A stretch of 23,215 nt of DNA from Gammaproteobacteria bacterium UBA2810 (GTDB lineage: Bacteria > Pseudomonadota > Gammaproteobacteria > Enterobacterales > Succinivibrionaceae). The notes under the pieces were generated by a model. That model made no database searches, was not told the DNA's origin, and was given only the letters and a program-made list of their open reading frames with translations. The DNA is taken from assembly GCA_002351705.1 (NCBI GenBank), contig DEHC01000059.1, forward strand, positions 1 to 23,215. Direction: 5' to 3'. Shown here one piece after another: positions 7,517 through 14,322 of this stretch. The translations under genes were made by a program, and so were the position numbers. The number at the start of each line of letters is the position of its first letter. Position 1 is the stretch's first letter.

Positions 7517-9055
7517 ATGCAGCTGAATTCAACGGAAATTGCGGATCTCATCAAGCAGAGGATCTCGCAGTTCAGCGTCGTGAGCGAAGCGAGAAACGAG
7601 GGCACCATCGTTTCGGTAAGCGACGGCATCATAAGGATTCACGGTCTGACTGATGTCATGTCGGGAGAGATGATCGAGCTTCCCGGCGGACTCTACGGCC
7701 TGGCCCTGAATCTGGAACGCGACTGCGTCGGAGCAATTGTTCTCGGACCGTACGAGGACCTCAGGGAAGGCCAGAAGGTATTCTGTACCGGAAAGATTCT
7801 CGAGGTTCCTGTCGGAGAGGGCCTGCTCGGGCGCGTGGTCAACACCCTCGGACAGCCTATCGACGGAAAGGGCGAGGTCAGGAATGACGGCTTCTCCCCG
7901 GTCGAGGTGGTTTCCCCGGGCGTAATCACCAGACAGTCAGTCGACACTCCGGTGCAGACCGGCTACAAGGCGGTTGACTCGATGGTTCCTATCGGACGCG
8001 GCCAGCGTGAGCTCATCATCGGCGACCGCCAGACCGGAAAGACCGCTCTTGCAGTCGACACCATCATCAACCAGAAGAACTACGGCGTTAAGTGCATCTA
8101 TGTCGCCATCGGCCAGAAGGCCTCGACTATCGCCAACGTCGTAAGGAAGCTTGACGAGCACGGCGCTCTCGCGAATACCATCGTAGTCACGGCATCCGCC
8201 TCCGACACCGCAGCCCTGCAGTATCTCGCACCCTACGCCGGATGCGCGATGGGCGAGTACTTCAGGAACAGGGGCGAGGACGCGCTCATCGTCTATGATG
8301 ACCTCTCGAAGCACGCTGTGGCATACCGCCAGATTTCACTGCTGCTGAAGCGTCCGCCTGGACGTGAGGCCTATCCTGGCGACGTCTTCTACCTGCACTC
8401 AAGACTTCTCGAGAGAGCCGCGCGCCTCAACGCCGACTACATCGAGAAGATCACGGGCGGAAAGGTCAAGGGAAAGACAGGATCCCTTACCGCGCTCCCG
8501 ATCATTGAGACCCAGGCCGGAGACGTGTCCGCGTTCGTCCCGACGAACGTCATTTCCATCACTGACGGACAGATCTTCCTGACCACCCGTGCGTTCAACG
8601 CGGGCAACCGTCCTGCAGTCGATCCGGGAATCTCTGTTTCCCGTGTCGGCGGCGCGGCGCAGACCAAGGTCATGAAGAAGCTTTCCGGAGGCATCAGAAC
8701 AGCTCTTGCCCAGTACCGCGAGCTTGCCGCGTTCGCCCAGTTCTCCTCAGACCTCGATGAGGTTACGAGAAAGGAGCTGAACCACGGCCGCAAGGTAACC
8801 GAGCTGATGAAGCAGAAGCAGTACAGCCCTCTGCGCGTATCGCAGCAGAGCGTGATCCTGTACGCTGCCGTCCACGGCTACATCGATGACGTGGAGCTGA
8901 ACAAGATGGCGTCCTTCGAGAGCGGACTCCTGGACTTTGCCGAGTCCAACTACAAGGATCTGATGAACAGCCTTGATTCCACGGGCGCCTTCAGCGACGA
9001 GATCGAGAAGCAGCTGAAGGAAATCGTGGAGAAGTTCAAGGCTTCTCAGGGCTGA
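7517..9055 (+). CDS. atpA: ATP synthase F1 subunit alpha
   Basis: Alpha is the non-catalytic nucleotide-binding subunit, alternating with beta in the hexamer. The 512 residues include the P-loop GDRQTGKT (169-176) and the arginine finger R376 in SVSRVGGAAQ, which reaches into the catalytic site of beta. Both sit at the same positions as in E. coli. The N-terminal helix that binds delta (MQLNSTEIADLIKQRI) is intact. GGGG lies shortly before ATG 7517, and atpH ends 14 bases upstream. Nothing unusual is seen. Confidence 0.98.
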   Translation: MQLNSTEIADLIKQRISQFSVVSEARNEGTIVSVSDGIIRIHGLTDVMSGEMIELPGGLYGLALNLERDCVGAIVLGPYEDLREGQKVFCTGKILEVPVGEGLLGRVVNTLGQPIDGKGEVRNDGFSPVEVVSPGVITRQSVDTPVQTGYKAVDSMVPIGRGQRELIIGDRQTGKTALAVDTIINQKNYGVKCIYVAIGQKASTIANVVRKLDEHGALANTIVVTASASDTAALQYLAPYAGCAMGEYFRNRGEDALIVYDDLSKHAVAYRQISLLLKRPPGREAYPGDVFYLHSRLLERAARLNADYIEKITGGKVKGKTGSLTALPIIETQAGDVSAFVPTNVISITDGQIFLTTRAFNAGNRPAVDPGISVSRVGGAAQTKVMKKLSGGIRTALAQYRELAAFAQFSSDLDEVTRKELNHGRKVTELMKQKQYSPLRVSQQSVILYAAVHGYIDDVELNKMASFESGLLDFAESNYKDLMNSLDSTGAFSDEIEKQLKEIVEKFKASQG

Positions 9056-9073
9056 TAGGAAAGGGGGCAGCTG

Positions 9074-9955
9074 ATGTCAGGCGCTAAGGAAATACGTTCT
9101 AAAATCAGCAGTGTGCAGAGCACTCAGAAGATAACCTCTGCCATGCAGATGGTTGCGGCCTCCAAGATGAGGAAGACGCAGAAGCGCATGCAGGAGGCCC
9201 GTCCCTATGCTCACGCCATGCGCCGTGTCATTCACCATATAGCTGACGGCCACATCGAGTACCATCATCCGTTCCTTACCGAGCGGAAGATCGAGCACGT
9301 CGGCTATATCATCGTGTCGACCGACAGGGGACTCTGCGGAGGACTCAACATCAACGAGTTCAGGCAGACCATCATCGACATGAAGAAGTGGCATGACCAG
9401 AACGTCGAGTGCGAGGCTTCCATCATCGGCTCGAAGGGCATCTCCTTCTTCTCGAGGGTGAAGCTCTGCAGAATAGTCTCGCATGCCTCCGGGCTCGGCG
9501 AGGATCCGGGCGCTGACGACGTGGTCGGAACCGTCACGAACATGCTGAAGGAGTTTGCGGCCGGCAATATTGACCGCGTTTATCTCGTCTTCAACAAGTT
9601 CGTCAACACCATGGTGCAGAAGCCCGTCTTCCAGCAGCTTCTTCCCCTGCCGCAGAACGACAAGGATGACGACAAGTACGGCTCGGTCGCGAAGTCACAC
9701 TGGGACTACATCTACGAGCCTGACGCAAAGGTGCTTCTTGACGAGCTCATCAAGCGCTATATCCAGTCGCAGGTATACAGCGCCGTGCTCGAGAATCTTG
9801 CGAGCGAGCAGTCTGCGAGGATGGTTGCGATGAAGGCCGCTTCTGAGAACGCAGGCTCTCTCATCGACAGCCTCCAGCTTGAGTTTAACAAGGCACGCCA
9901 GGCCGGCATTACCCAGGAAATAACCGAAATTGTTTCCGGGGCCGCGGCTGTTTAG
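9074..9955 (+). CDS. atpG: ATP synthase F1 subunit gamma
   Basis: Gamma is the rotating central shaft. The 293 residues begin with the conserved helix AKEIRSKISSVQSTQKITSA (4-23) and MQMVAASKMRK. They contain the Rossmann-like middle domain with STDRGLCGGLN (about 82-92) and end with the C-terminal helix (ASENAGSLIDSLQLEFNKAR). The E. coli protein has 287 residues, so length is normal. GGGGG at 9063-9067 lies 6 bases before ATG 9074. Confidence 0.98.
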   Translation: MSGAKEIRSKISSVQSTQKITSAMQMVAASKMRKTQKRMQEARPYAHAMRRVIHHIADGHIEYHHPFLTERKIEHVGYIIVSTDRGLCGGLNINEFRQTIIDMKKWHDQNVECEASIIGSKGISFFSRVKLCRIVSHASGLGEDPGADDVVGTVTNMLKEFAAGNIDRVYLVFNKFVNTMVQKPVFQQLLPLPQNDKDDDKYGSVAKSHWDYIYEPDAKVLLDELIKRYIQSQVYSAVLENLASEQSARMVAMKAASENAGSLIDSLQLEFNKARQAGITQEITEIVSGAAAV

Positions 9956-9975
9956 TAATTTGGAAGGTGAAATTA

Positions 9976-11400
9976 ATGACTGCAGAAAAAACAGCAACAG
10001 GCGTCGGAGCCAAAGGTGTGGTGATTCAGGTCATCGGCGCGGTTGTTGATGTCCAGTTCCCCAAGGAAAATATTCCGAAGGTATACGATGCCCTCAGGGT
10101 AACGAGCCATGACTCCAGCGACGGTCTGGTGCTCGAGGTCGAGCAGCAGATCGGCGGCGGCGTTGTACGCTGCCTAGCGATGGGCATCTCTGACGGACTC
10201 CGCCGCGGCGTTGAGGTCGAGGCCACCGGAGCCGGCATCAAGGTTCCCGTAGGCCATGAGACCGTCGGCCGCATCATGAACGTTCTCGGCGAGCCTGTGG
10301 ACAACATGGGCCCCATCGGGGAGAAGGAGCGCTGGGAGATTCACCGCCCGGCACCTACCTACGAGGAGCAGTCCAGCACTACCGAGATCCTCGAGACCGG
10401 CATCAAGGTCGTTGACCTTATATGCCCGTTCGCGAAGGGCGGCAAGGTCGGCCTTTTCGGCGGCGCCGGAGTAGGCAAGACCGTCGCGATGATGGAGTTC
10501 ATCAACAACATCGCGAAGGCACACCAGGGACTTTCCGTGTTCACCGGCGTGGGCGAGCGTACCCGTGAGGGCAACGACTTCTACTACGAGATGAAGGCCT
10601 CCAAGGTCCTCGACAAGGTGTCGATGGTGTACGGACAGATGAATGAGCCGCCCGGAAACCGCTTCCGCGTTGCGCTTACCGGACTTACCGTCGCCGAGAA
10701 GTTCCGTGACGAGGGCAAGGACGTGCTGCTCTTCATCGACAACATCTACCGTTACACCCTCGCAGGCACTGAGGTTTCCGCGCTGCTCGGACGTCTCCCC
10801 TCTGCGGTCGGCTACCAGCCTACCCTCGCTGAGGAGATGGGTCAGCTCCAGGAGCGAATCGCGTCAACCGACAAGGGCTCCATCACCTCGATCCAGGCAG
10901 TCTACGTTCCTGCGGACGACCTGACCGACCCGAGCCCGGCGACAACCTTCGCCCATCTCGATGCGACCATCGTGCTTTCCCGTCAGATTGCGTCTCTCGG
11001 AATTTACCCGGCGGTTGATCCTCTTGACTCGACTTCCCGCCAGCTTGATCCGCAGGTTGTCGGCGAGGAGCATTACAACACCGCCCGCGGCGTTCAGACC
11101 GTGCTCCAGCGCTACAAGGAGCTCAAGGACATCATCGCCATCCTCGGCATGGACGAGCTTTCCGAAGAGGACAAGCTTACCGTCGCACGTGCCCGCAAGA
11201 TCGAGCGTTTCCTGTCCCAGCCGTTCCATGTGGCAGAGACCTTCACCGGCAAGCCGGGCAAGTACGTCTCCCTCAGGGATACCATCAAGGGCTTCCAGGG
11301 CATCATCAACGGTGACTATGACGATCTGCCCGAGCAGGCGTTCTATATGGTCGGCACCATTGACGAGGCCGTCGAGAAGGCCAAGACAATCAACGCCTGA
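9976..11400 (+). CDS. atpD: ATP synthase F1 subunit beta
   Basis: Beta holds the catalytic sites for ATP synthesis and hydrolysis. The 474 residues include the P-loop GGAGVGKT (162-169, K168), GVGERTREGNDFY with the catalytic glutamate, LLFIDNIYRYTLAG (Walker B), the DELSEED loop (DELSEEDK) that touches gamma and epsilon, and the conserved end LPEQAFYMVGTIDEAVEKAK. I chose ATG 9976 rather than an in-frame GTG at 9967, because GGAAGG (9962-9967) lies 8 bases before the ATG and overlaps the GTG. N-terminally it is slightly longer than the E. coli protein. Confidence 0.98.
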   Translation: MTAEKTATGVGAKGVVIQVIGAVVDVQFPKENIPKVYDALRVTSHDSSDGLVLEVEQQIGGGVVRCLAMGISDGLRRGVEVEATGAGIKVPVGHETVGRIMNVLGEPVDNMGPIGEKERWEIHRPAPTYEEQSSTTEILETGIKVVDLICPFAKGGKVGLFGGAGVGKTVAMMEFINNIAKAHQGLSVFTGVGERTREGNDFYYEMKASKVLDKVSMVYGQMNEPPGNRFRVALTGLTVAEKFRDEGKDVLLFIDNIYRYTLAGTEVSALLGRLPSAVGYQPTLAEEMGQLQERIASTDKGSITSIQAVYVPADDLTDPSPATTFAHLDATIVLSRQIASLGIYPAVDPLDSTSRQLDPQVVGEEHYNTARGVQTVLQRYKELKDIIAILGMDELSEEDKLTVARARKIERFLSQPFHVAETFTGKPGKYVSLRDTIKGFQGIINGDYDDLPEQAFYMVGTIDEAVEKAKTINA

Positions 11401-11434
11401 CAGGCAGTGACCGGGACAGACATAGGAGTGGGCA

Positions 11435-11914
11435 ATGGCTGATGTTCCTTTTGTACTTGAGGTGGTAAGCGCCGAGGGCAGGCTGTTCAGGGGGCTGGTG
11501 AGGTCCGTGAGGATTTCGGGATCGGAAGGTGAGCTCGGAATCCTGCACGGCCACGCTCCCCTTCTGACTGCCATCAAGCCCGGGCTTATCAGCTACCGGA
11601 GCATGGAAGACAAGGATGAGGTGATGTATGTCTCTGGCGGTCTTCTTGAAGTGCAGCCGGCGTTCAACGAGGAGTCTGATGACGCGGCGGTATCAGTGAC
11701 GGTCCTTGCAGACACTGCAGTCCGCGGCAAGGAGATCGATGAGGCCAAGGCCGAAGAGGAGGCCAGGGCGGCACAGGAGGCGTTCGAGAACGCTCAGAAC
11801 TCCTCCGGCGGGGCCAAGGCCGGCGACACGGATTACGCCACCGCGATTGTCAACCTTTCCCGCGCCATGGCAAGGCTCCATGCGGCCCAGATTTCGAACC
11901 ATCACTACAACTGA
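11435..11914 (+). CDS. atpC: ATP synthase F1 subunit epsilon
   Basis: Epsilon couples the shaft to the c-ring, and its C-terminal helices can inhibit ATP hydrolysis. The 159 residues carry the beta-sandwich domain with SEGELGILHGHAPLLTAIKPG (about 30-50) and a two-helix tail. The tail has an Ala/Gly/Ser-rich linker (NAQNSSGGAKAGDTDYA), making the protein about 20 residues longer than E. coli epsilon (139). GGAG at 11426-11429 precedes ATG 11435, 34 bases after atpD. It is the last gene of the operon and is followed at once by a strong terminator. Confidence 0.96.
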   Translation: MADVPFVLEVVSAEGRLFRGLVRSVRISGSEGELGILHGHAPLLTAIKPGLISYRSMEDKDEVMYVSGGLLEVQPAFNEESDDAAVSVTVLADTAVRGKEIDEAKAEEEARAAQEAFENAQNSSGGAKAGDTDYATAIVNLSRAMARLHAAQISNHHYN

Positions 11915-11933
11915 GCCTCATAAGGCACTCTGC

Positions 11934-11961
11934 AATCCCCGGCCTGTTCCGGGGATTTTTT
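11934..11961 (+). terminator. intrinsic terminator of the atp operon
   Basis: A perfect 9-bp stem, AATCCCCGG (11934-11942) and CCGGGGATT (11949-11957), has a 6-base loop and runs into a series of Ts ending at 11961. It lies 20 bases after the atpC stop. Confidence 0.92.
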
Positions 11962-12002
11962 GTTTCCGGGGACGGCATAAGAACCCGGATGTTCCAAAAG
12001 TC

Positions 12003-12037
12003 TTTATTTATATGATATAATATGTCATATAAATAAA
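12003..12037. promoter_or_regulatory. AT-rich inverted repeat enclosing an extended -10 promoter element
   Basis: Arms TTTATTTATATGA (12003-12015) and TCATATAAATAAA (12025-12037) form a perfect 13-bp inverted repeat with a 9-base spacer. TGATATAAT (12013-12021), an exact extended -10 (TG-N-TATAAT) on the plus strand, overlaps the left arm and spacer. No -35 is evident, as is usual with an extended -10. A protein bound to the repeat would cover the promoter. The repeat could alternatively form a cruciform or DNA-unwinding site. Confidence 0.5.
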
Positions 12038-12161
12038 AGCGGAACTTTCACAGAATCACTCTCACCTGCAGCGGCTCAGGCGCTTTCCTTTCACAGCCTA
12101 AGGCTCTTTATCACAGTTCCCTGTGAATTCTCTCTACCCTGCGCATCCGCAGGATCTTTTT
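12028..12161 (+). ncRNA. candidate small structured RNA
   Basis: This is inferred from a promoter-to-terminator layout with no reading frame. An extended -10 at 12013-12021 would start a transcript near 12028, and an intrinsic terminator ends it at 12161, giving about 134 bases. In between are three short perfect hairpins: AGCG/CGCT (12070-12073 with 12081-12084), AGCC-TAA-GGCT (12095-12105) and TCACAG-TTCC-CTGTGA (12111-12126). TTTCACAG or TATCACAG recurs three times. I recognise no known RNA family. Being close to glmU and glmS raises the thought of amino-sugar regulation, but nothing in the sequence proves that. Confidence 0.4.
12138..12161 (+). terminator. intrinsic terminator of the candidate small RNA
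   Basis: The stem CCTGCG (12138-12143) and CGCAGG (12148-12153) has a CATC loop and is followed by ATC and TTTTT. It lies about 220 bases after the atpC terminator, so it ends something started within the intergenic region. Confidence 0.55.
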
Positions 12162-12256
12162 ACCCAGCTGAGCCCGCCTGCTGCAGCATTCAACGGCATC
12201 CCGCGGTAAATGGCCTGAATTTCGTTCCATGAGGCTTTTTTATAAGAGCTGTAGGT

Positions 12257-12364
12257 TCAGTGCTCTTTATGGATGAGGGGCATTGGGCAGTGTTTCTGAC
12301 GCATTTGCAGGCATTTCTGCATATCATGGATGTCATAGAGCCTGATTGAACCTGTTTCAGGCAT
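12257..12364 (-). other. possible 35-codon small ORF or gene remnant
   Basis: On the minus strand, ATG 12364 opens a 35-residue frame (MPETGSIRLYDIHDM...) ending in TGA. GGGGG lies 8 bases upstream, but inside the terminator hairpin of the sseB-like gene. After the TGA the same frame stays open to about 12132 with a protein-like composition (TYSSYKKASWNEIQAIYRG), which could mean a decayed gene rather than a small protein. I recognise no family. The rest of 12162-12365 shows nothing else. Confidence 0.2.
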
Positions 12365-12365
12365 G

Positions 12366-12403
12366 AAAAAATCCCCCGGAAAAGTGCTTTTTTCCGGGGG
12401 ATT
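12366..12403 (-). terminator. strong intrinsic terminator of the sseB-like gene
   Basis: A 14-bp perfect stem pairs AATCCCCCGGAAAA (12370-12383) with TTTTCCGGGGGATT (12390-12403), with a 6-base loop. On the minus strand it runs into TTTTTT. It lies about 180 bases after the stop of the sseB-like gene, leaving a long 3' untranslated region (12404-12585). The stem is symmetrical enough to work from both sides. Confidence 0.85.
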
Positions 12404-12585
12404 CGATTTTCACAGAATTTTTGTTTCTGCCTGGATGCTGAAAAACGCGCAGAATTTGGAGTTTTAAGGATTATCCACTGTTTTGTGCTCAGTTGGTCCA
12501 CATTTTTATTCACTTTTTGCCGTTTTCCAGCTGTTTTTCACTTTTCATGAGGTGAAAAAGCTTTCACAGCAGCTTTCCAGCCCTT
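12404..12585. other. non-coding stretch with DnaA-box-like 9-mers and a hairpin
   Basis: No gene is supported here. Three plus-strand 9-mers, TTATCCACT (12471), TTATTCACT (12506) and TTTTTCACT (12534), each differ from TTWTNCACA only in the last base. ATTTTCACA (12406) also has one mismatch. TTTTTCAC (12534-12541) pairs with GTGAAAAA (12552-12559). The strand is T-rich, so chance similarity is quite possible. Confidence 0.25.
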
Positions 12586-13776
12586 CTATGCCTCGTAGAA
12601 CGGCTGTGATCCCTTCACGTCCGGCGCGTCGCTGAGGTCAAGGAACTCGACCTTCTCTGCCTTCAGCAGCGGATGGAGGACTGCCGACCATTCCTCGAAG
12701 TCGCCGCTGTGATCGGCGTTCTTGAAGAACTCAATCACCACCTCAAGCACATGGTGCCCTAGCTGCTCGCGCGACCTCACCCAGGCATGATCTACGTCAA
12801 CCATGTCATCAAGGAACCTGTTGAGGACCTCTGCGGTTTTCTCGTCAGGATTCACCGGTTTGTAAACAGGCTTCACCTTAATCCAGGAGGTCGGGTTATA
12901 GTAGTTGGTCTTGCTGATTTCCTTGTCGATATAGGAAAAAAACTCGCTGTCAGCGATGAAGCTGTCTGTTGACGGGTTGATGATGAGCCCTAAAGCATCC
13001 TCAGAATTTTTCACCAGCTCGGAGAGCAGATCGTAGTTGTGGACAAACCTTGTGAAAGGTGTCCTGATGTCCTTCTGGTAGTCAAGGAACTTGTCAGTCG
13101 AGGTGAAGACGATATAGAGGTACTTCCCGCTCTCCGAGGCGATCCTGGCGTAGGCAAGCGAGCCGTCAGGCTTCTTTTCCACAGGAACGATGAGGCTTGA
13201 CCGCATGACCGCGTCGGCAATCCTGCCGTAGAGCGCCGGAAGCAGATGCTCGTATTTGGAGTCTCCGGTGAGCTGCTTCAGGTAGGCGAATCCGAACTCG
13301 ACCGCCGGGTTCCTGAGCGACCTGGTGTCAGACGGCGGCAGGATGTCGGCGAGGCTCATCTCGATTTCGTCATTGAACTTTGCGAAGCGGAAGCCCTTTC
13401 GGTAGATGAGATCATCAAGCTCCTCCTGCAGATCCGGCTTAGCGAATGAGGATACCGATGCCTCAGTGCAGCCGAGATCCTGGAGTGCATCAAGGGCTCT
13501 TTTCTCGTCGGAGTACATCCTGAAGAATCCCTTGTCGATATACGGGAGCCCGGTCTTCTGGCTTTCGATGTACCAGAGCCGCTCCGCCCTCTGCAGCTTC
13601 GCGGCGAAGGTCAGATAAAAGAAGCTGCCGCGCTGCTCAGCGTCGGGCAGGTTCTTCTTCATTATCCCGCACAGTCTCAGAAGGCCGGCGTAGTCTGCAA
13701 TGTCGAGGTTCCTGTCCCTGATCTGCTTTAAGTCGAGAAAGAGGGTATCCTCCAGCTCATCCTGTGAAAGACTCAT
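12586..13776 (-). CDS. SseB-family protein with an additional N-terminal region
   Basis: The 396-residue soluble protein resembles SseB in its second half. An N-terminal SseB-like domain lies at about 175-285, with LYIVFTSTDKFLDYQ (220-234) and GLIINPSTDSFIAD (263-276). A C-terminal domain lies at about 295-396, ending in the characteristic PFYEA. The first 170 residues are not part of SseB (about 260 residues in E. coli), and I recognise no family there. SseB enhances serine sensitivity in E. coli and has no settled molecular role. The start was moved to ATG 13776, because GGAGG lies 5 bases before it; an upstream ATG at 13806 has no such site. The gene has its own promoter beside parS and a strong terminator. 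Confidence 0.72.
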   Translation of the reverse strand: MSLSQDELEDTLFLDLKQIRDRNLDIADYAGLLRLCGIMKKNLPDAEQRGSFFYLTFAAKLQRAERLWYIESQKTGLPYIDKGFFRMYSDEKRALDALQDLGCTEASVSSFAKPDLQEELDDLIYRKGFRFAKFNDEIEMSLADILPPSDTRSLRNPAVEFGFAYLKQLTGDSKYEHLLPALYGRIADAVMRSSLIVPVEKKPDGSLAYARIASESGKYLYIVFTSTDKFLDYQKDIRTPFTRFVHNYDLLSELVKNSEDALGLIINPSTDSFIADSEFFSYIDKEISKTNYYNPTSWIKVKPVYKPVNPDEKTAEVLNRFLDDMVDVDHAWVRSREQLGHHVLEVVIEFFKNADHSGDFEEWSAVLHPLLKAEKVEFLDLSDAPDVKGSQPFYEA

Positions 13777-13874
13777 GAATTCCTCCGTGGTGGCCCTGAT
13801 TAACATGCCCTGGTGAATGGAATATGTTCCGCCTGTGTTTAAAAGGCTCTGTTGTATATGGACTGAATCGGGAA

Positions 13875-13883
13875 ATTATATCA
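13875..13883 (-). promoter_or_regulatory. extended -10 promoter of the sseB-like gene
   Basis: The minus strand reads TGATATAAT, an exact extended -10. Transcription would begin near 13868, leaving a leader of about 92 bases. The parS palindrome (13902-13917) lies at roughly -34 to -49, where bound ParB could influence the promoter. The identical 9-mer occurs at the candidate RNA promoter (12013-12021). Confidence 0.55.
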
Positions 13884-13901
13884 TCAGGATCAGGGATGAT
13901 C

Positions 13902-13917
13902 TGTTCCACGTGGAACA
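13902..13917. other. parS centromere site
   Basis: TGTTCCACGTGGAACA is a perfect 16-bp palindrome, extending to 18 bp with the flanking C and G. It differs from the Bacillus parS consensus TGTTNCACGTGAAACA at one base. To my knowledge the same fully symmetrical form is used in Pseudomonas. It is the loading site for ParB (131-1108). I found no second copy in the window by eye. Chromosomal parS sites cluster near the replication origin. Confidence 0.95.
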
Positions 13918-13985
13918 GGGTGTTTCCAAAGGTGTGGGAATCGCTGATGTGAATTGTCAGCGGCATGGGCGGTGCTGCAGGCAGT

Positions 13986-14010
13986 ATTTTGTACAAATTT
14001 TATACAAAAT
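13986..14010. repeat. AT-rich inverted repeat near parS
   Basis: ATTTTGTA (13986-13993) and TACAAAAT (14003-14010) form a perfect 8-bp inverted repeat with a 9-base spacer, 68 bases from parS. No reading frame or T-run explains it. It could be an operator or part of the origin-proximal region. Confidence 0.45.
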
Positions 14011-14038
14011 GCCATATTCTGAAAAGATATATGACATT

Positions 14039-14065
14039 AAAAGTCGTACTAGTATCATGACTTTT
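14039..14065. repeat. inverted repeat with central TACTAGTA palindrome
   Basis: AAAAGTC (14039-14045) pairs with GACTTTT (14059-14065) around a 13-base loop that contains the 8-bp palindrome TACTAGTA (14047-14054). The flanking A and T runs make it resemble a weak bidirectional terminator. It lies in the non-coding stretch before glmU. Confidence 0.4.
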
Positions 14066-14073
14066 CCGGAACA

Positions 14074-14096
14074 GGCGAATTTTCATAATTTTCGCC
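14074..14096. repeat. short inverted repeat before glmU
   Basis: GGCGAA (14074-14079) and TTCGCC (14091-14096) are separated by 11 AT-rich bases. The stretch between this repeat and the glmU promoter (14097-14250) shows no gene and no other clear signal. Confidence 0.3.
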
Positions 14097-14251
14097 TCTC
14101 AGAAAAGCAGCCAGCATACGGTTTTCAGGATTTCTCCCCGGATCTTCTCCGGCAGCAGGGGCGTATTTCAGAAAAAACGGCTGTTTTTCAGCTTTCTGCC
14201 CGCATCATTTTGCAATCTTTTTCAATTTAAGTGACGCAACGCAGACGGGCC

Positions 14252-14273
14252 CTACCGCGGCGGGTAGTATAAT
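14252..14273 (+). promoter_or_regulatory. glmU -10 element with abutting palindrome
   Basis: TATAAT (14268-14273) lies 49 bases before the glmU start. Immediately upstream, CTACC (14252-14256) and GGTAG (14263-14267) form an inverted repeat around GCGGCG, occupying the -10/-35 spacer. No recognisable -35 is present, so an activator or repressor site is plausible. This is inference from position. Confidence 0.45.
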
Positions 14274-14322
14274 TCAAATCAGTTCTCGTTAACAGTGCAG
14301 AAAAACAAATTCCGAGGTTCCG

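Noticed and set aside
10864..11577. A 237-codon minus-strand frame opposite atpD/atpC
   Set aside because: It is fully antisense to highly conserved ATP synthase genes and spans their junction.
12111..12126. A possible CRP site in the TCACAG/CTGTGA repeat
   Set aside because: The half-sites are in the opposite order to the CRP consensus (TGTGA-N6-TCACA) and the spacing is too short.
13901..13918. LexA box in the CTG...CAG palindrome
   Set aside because: The spacing is 12 bases instead of 10, and the core CACGTG is the parS signature.
13817..14230. A 137-codon plus-strand reading frame covering most of the sseB-glmU gap
   Set aside because: It runs through parS and three inverted repeats, has no convincing ribosome binding site, and its product shows no recognisable motif. 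It could be an accident of AT-rich DNA; only conservation would change this.
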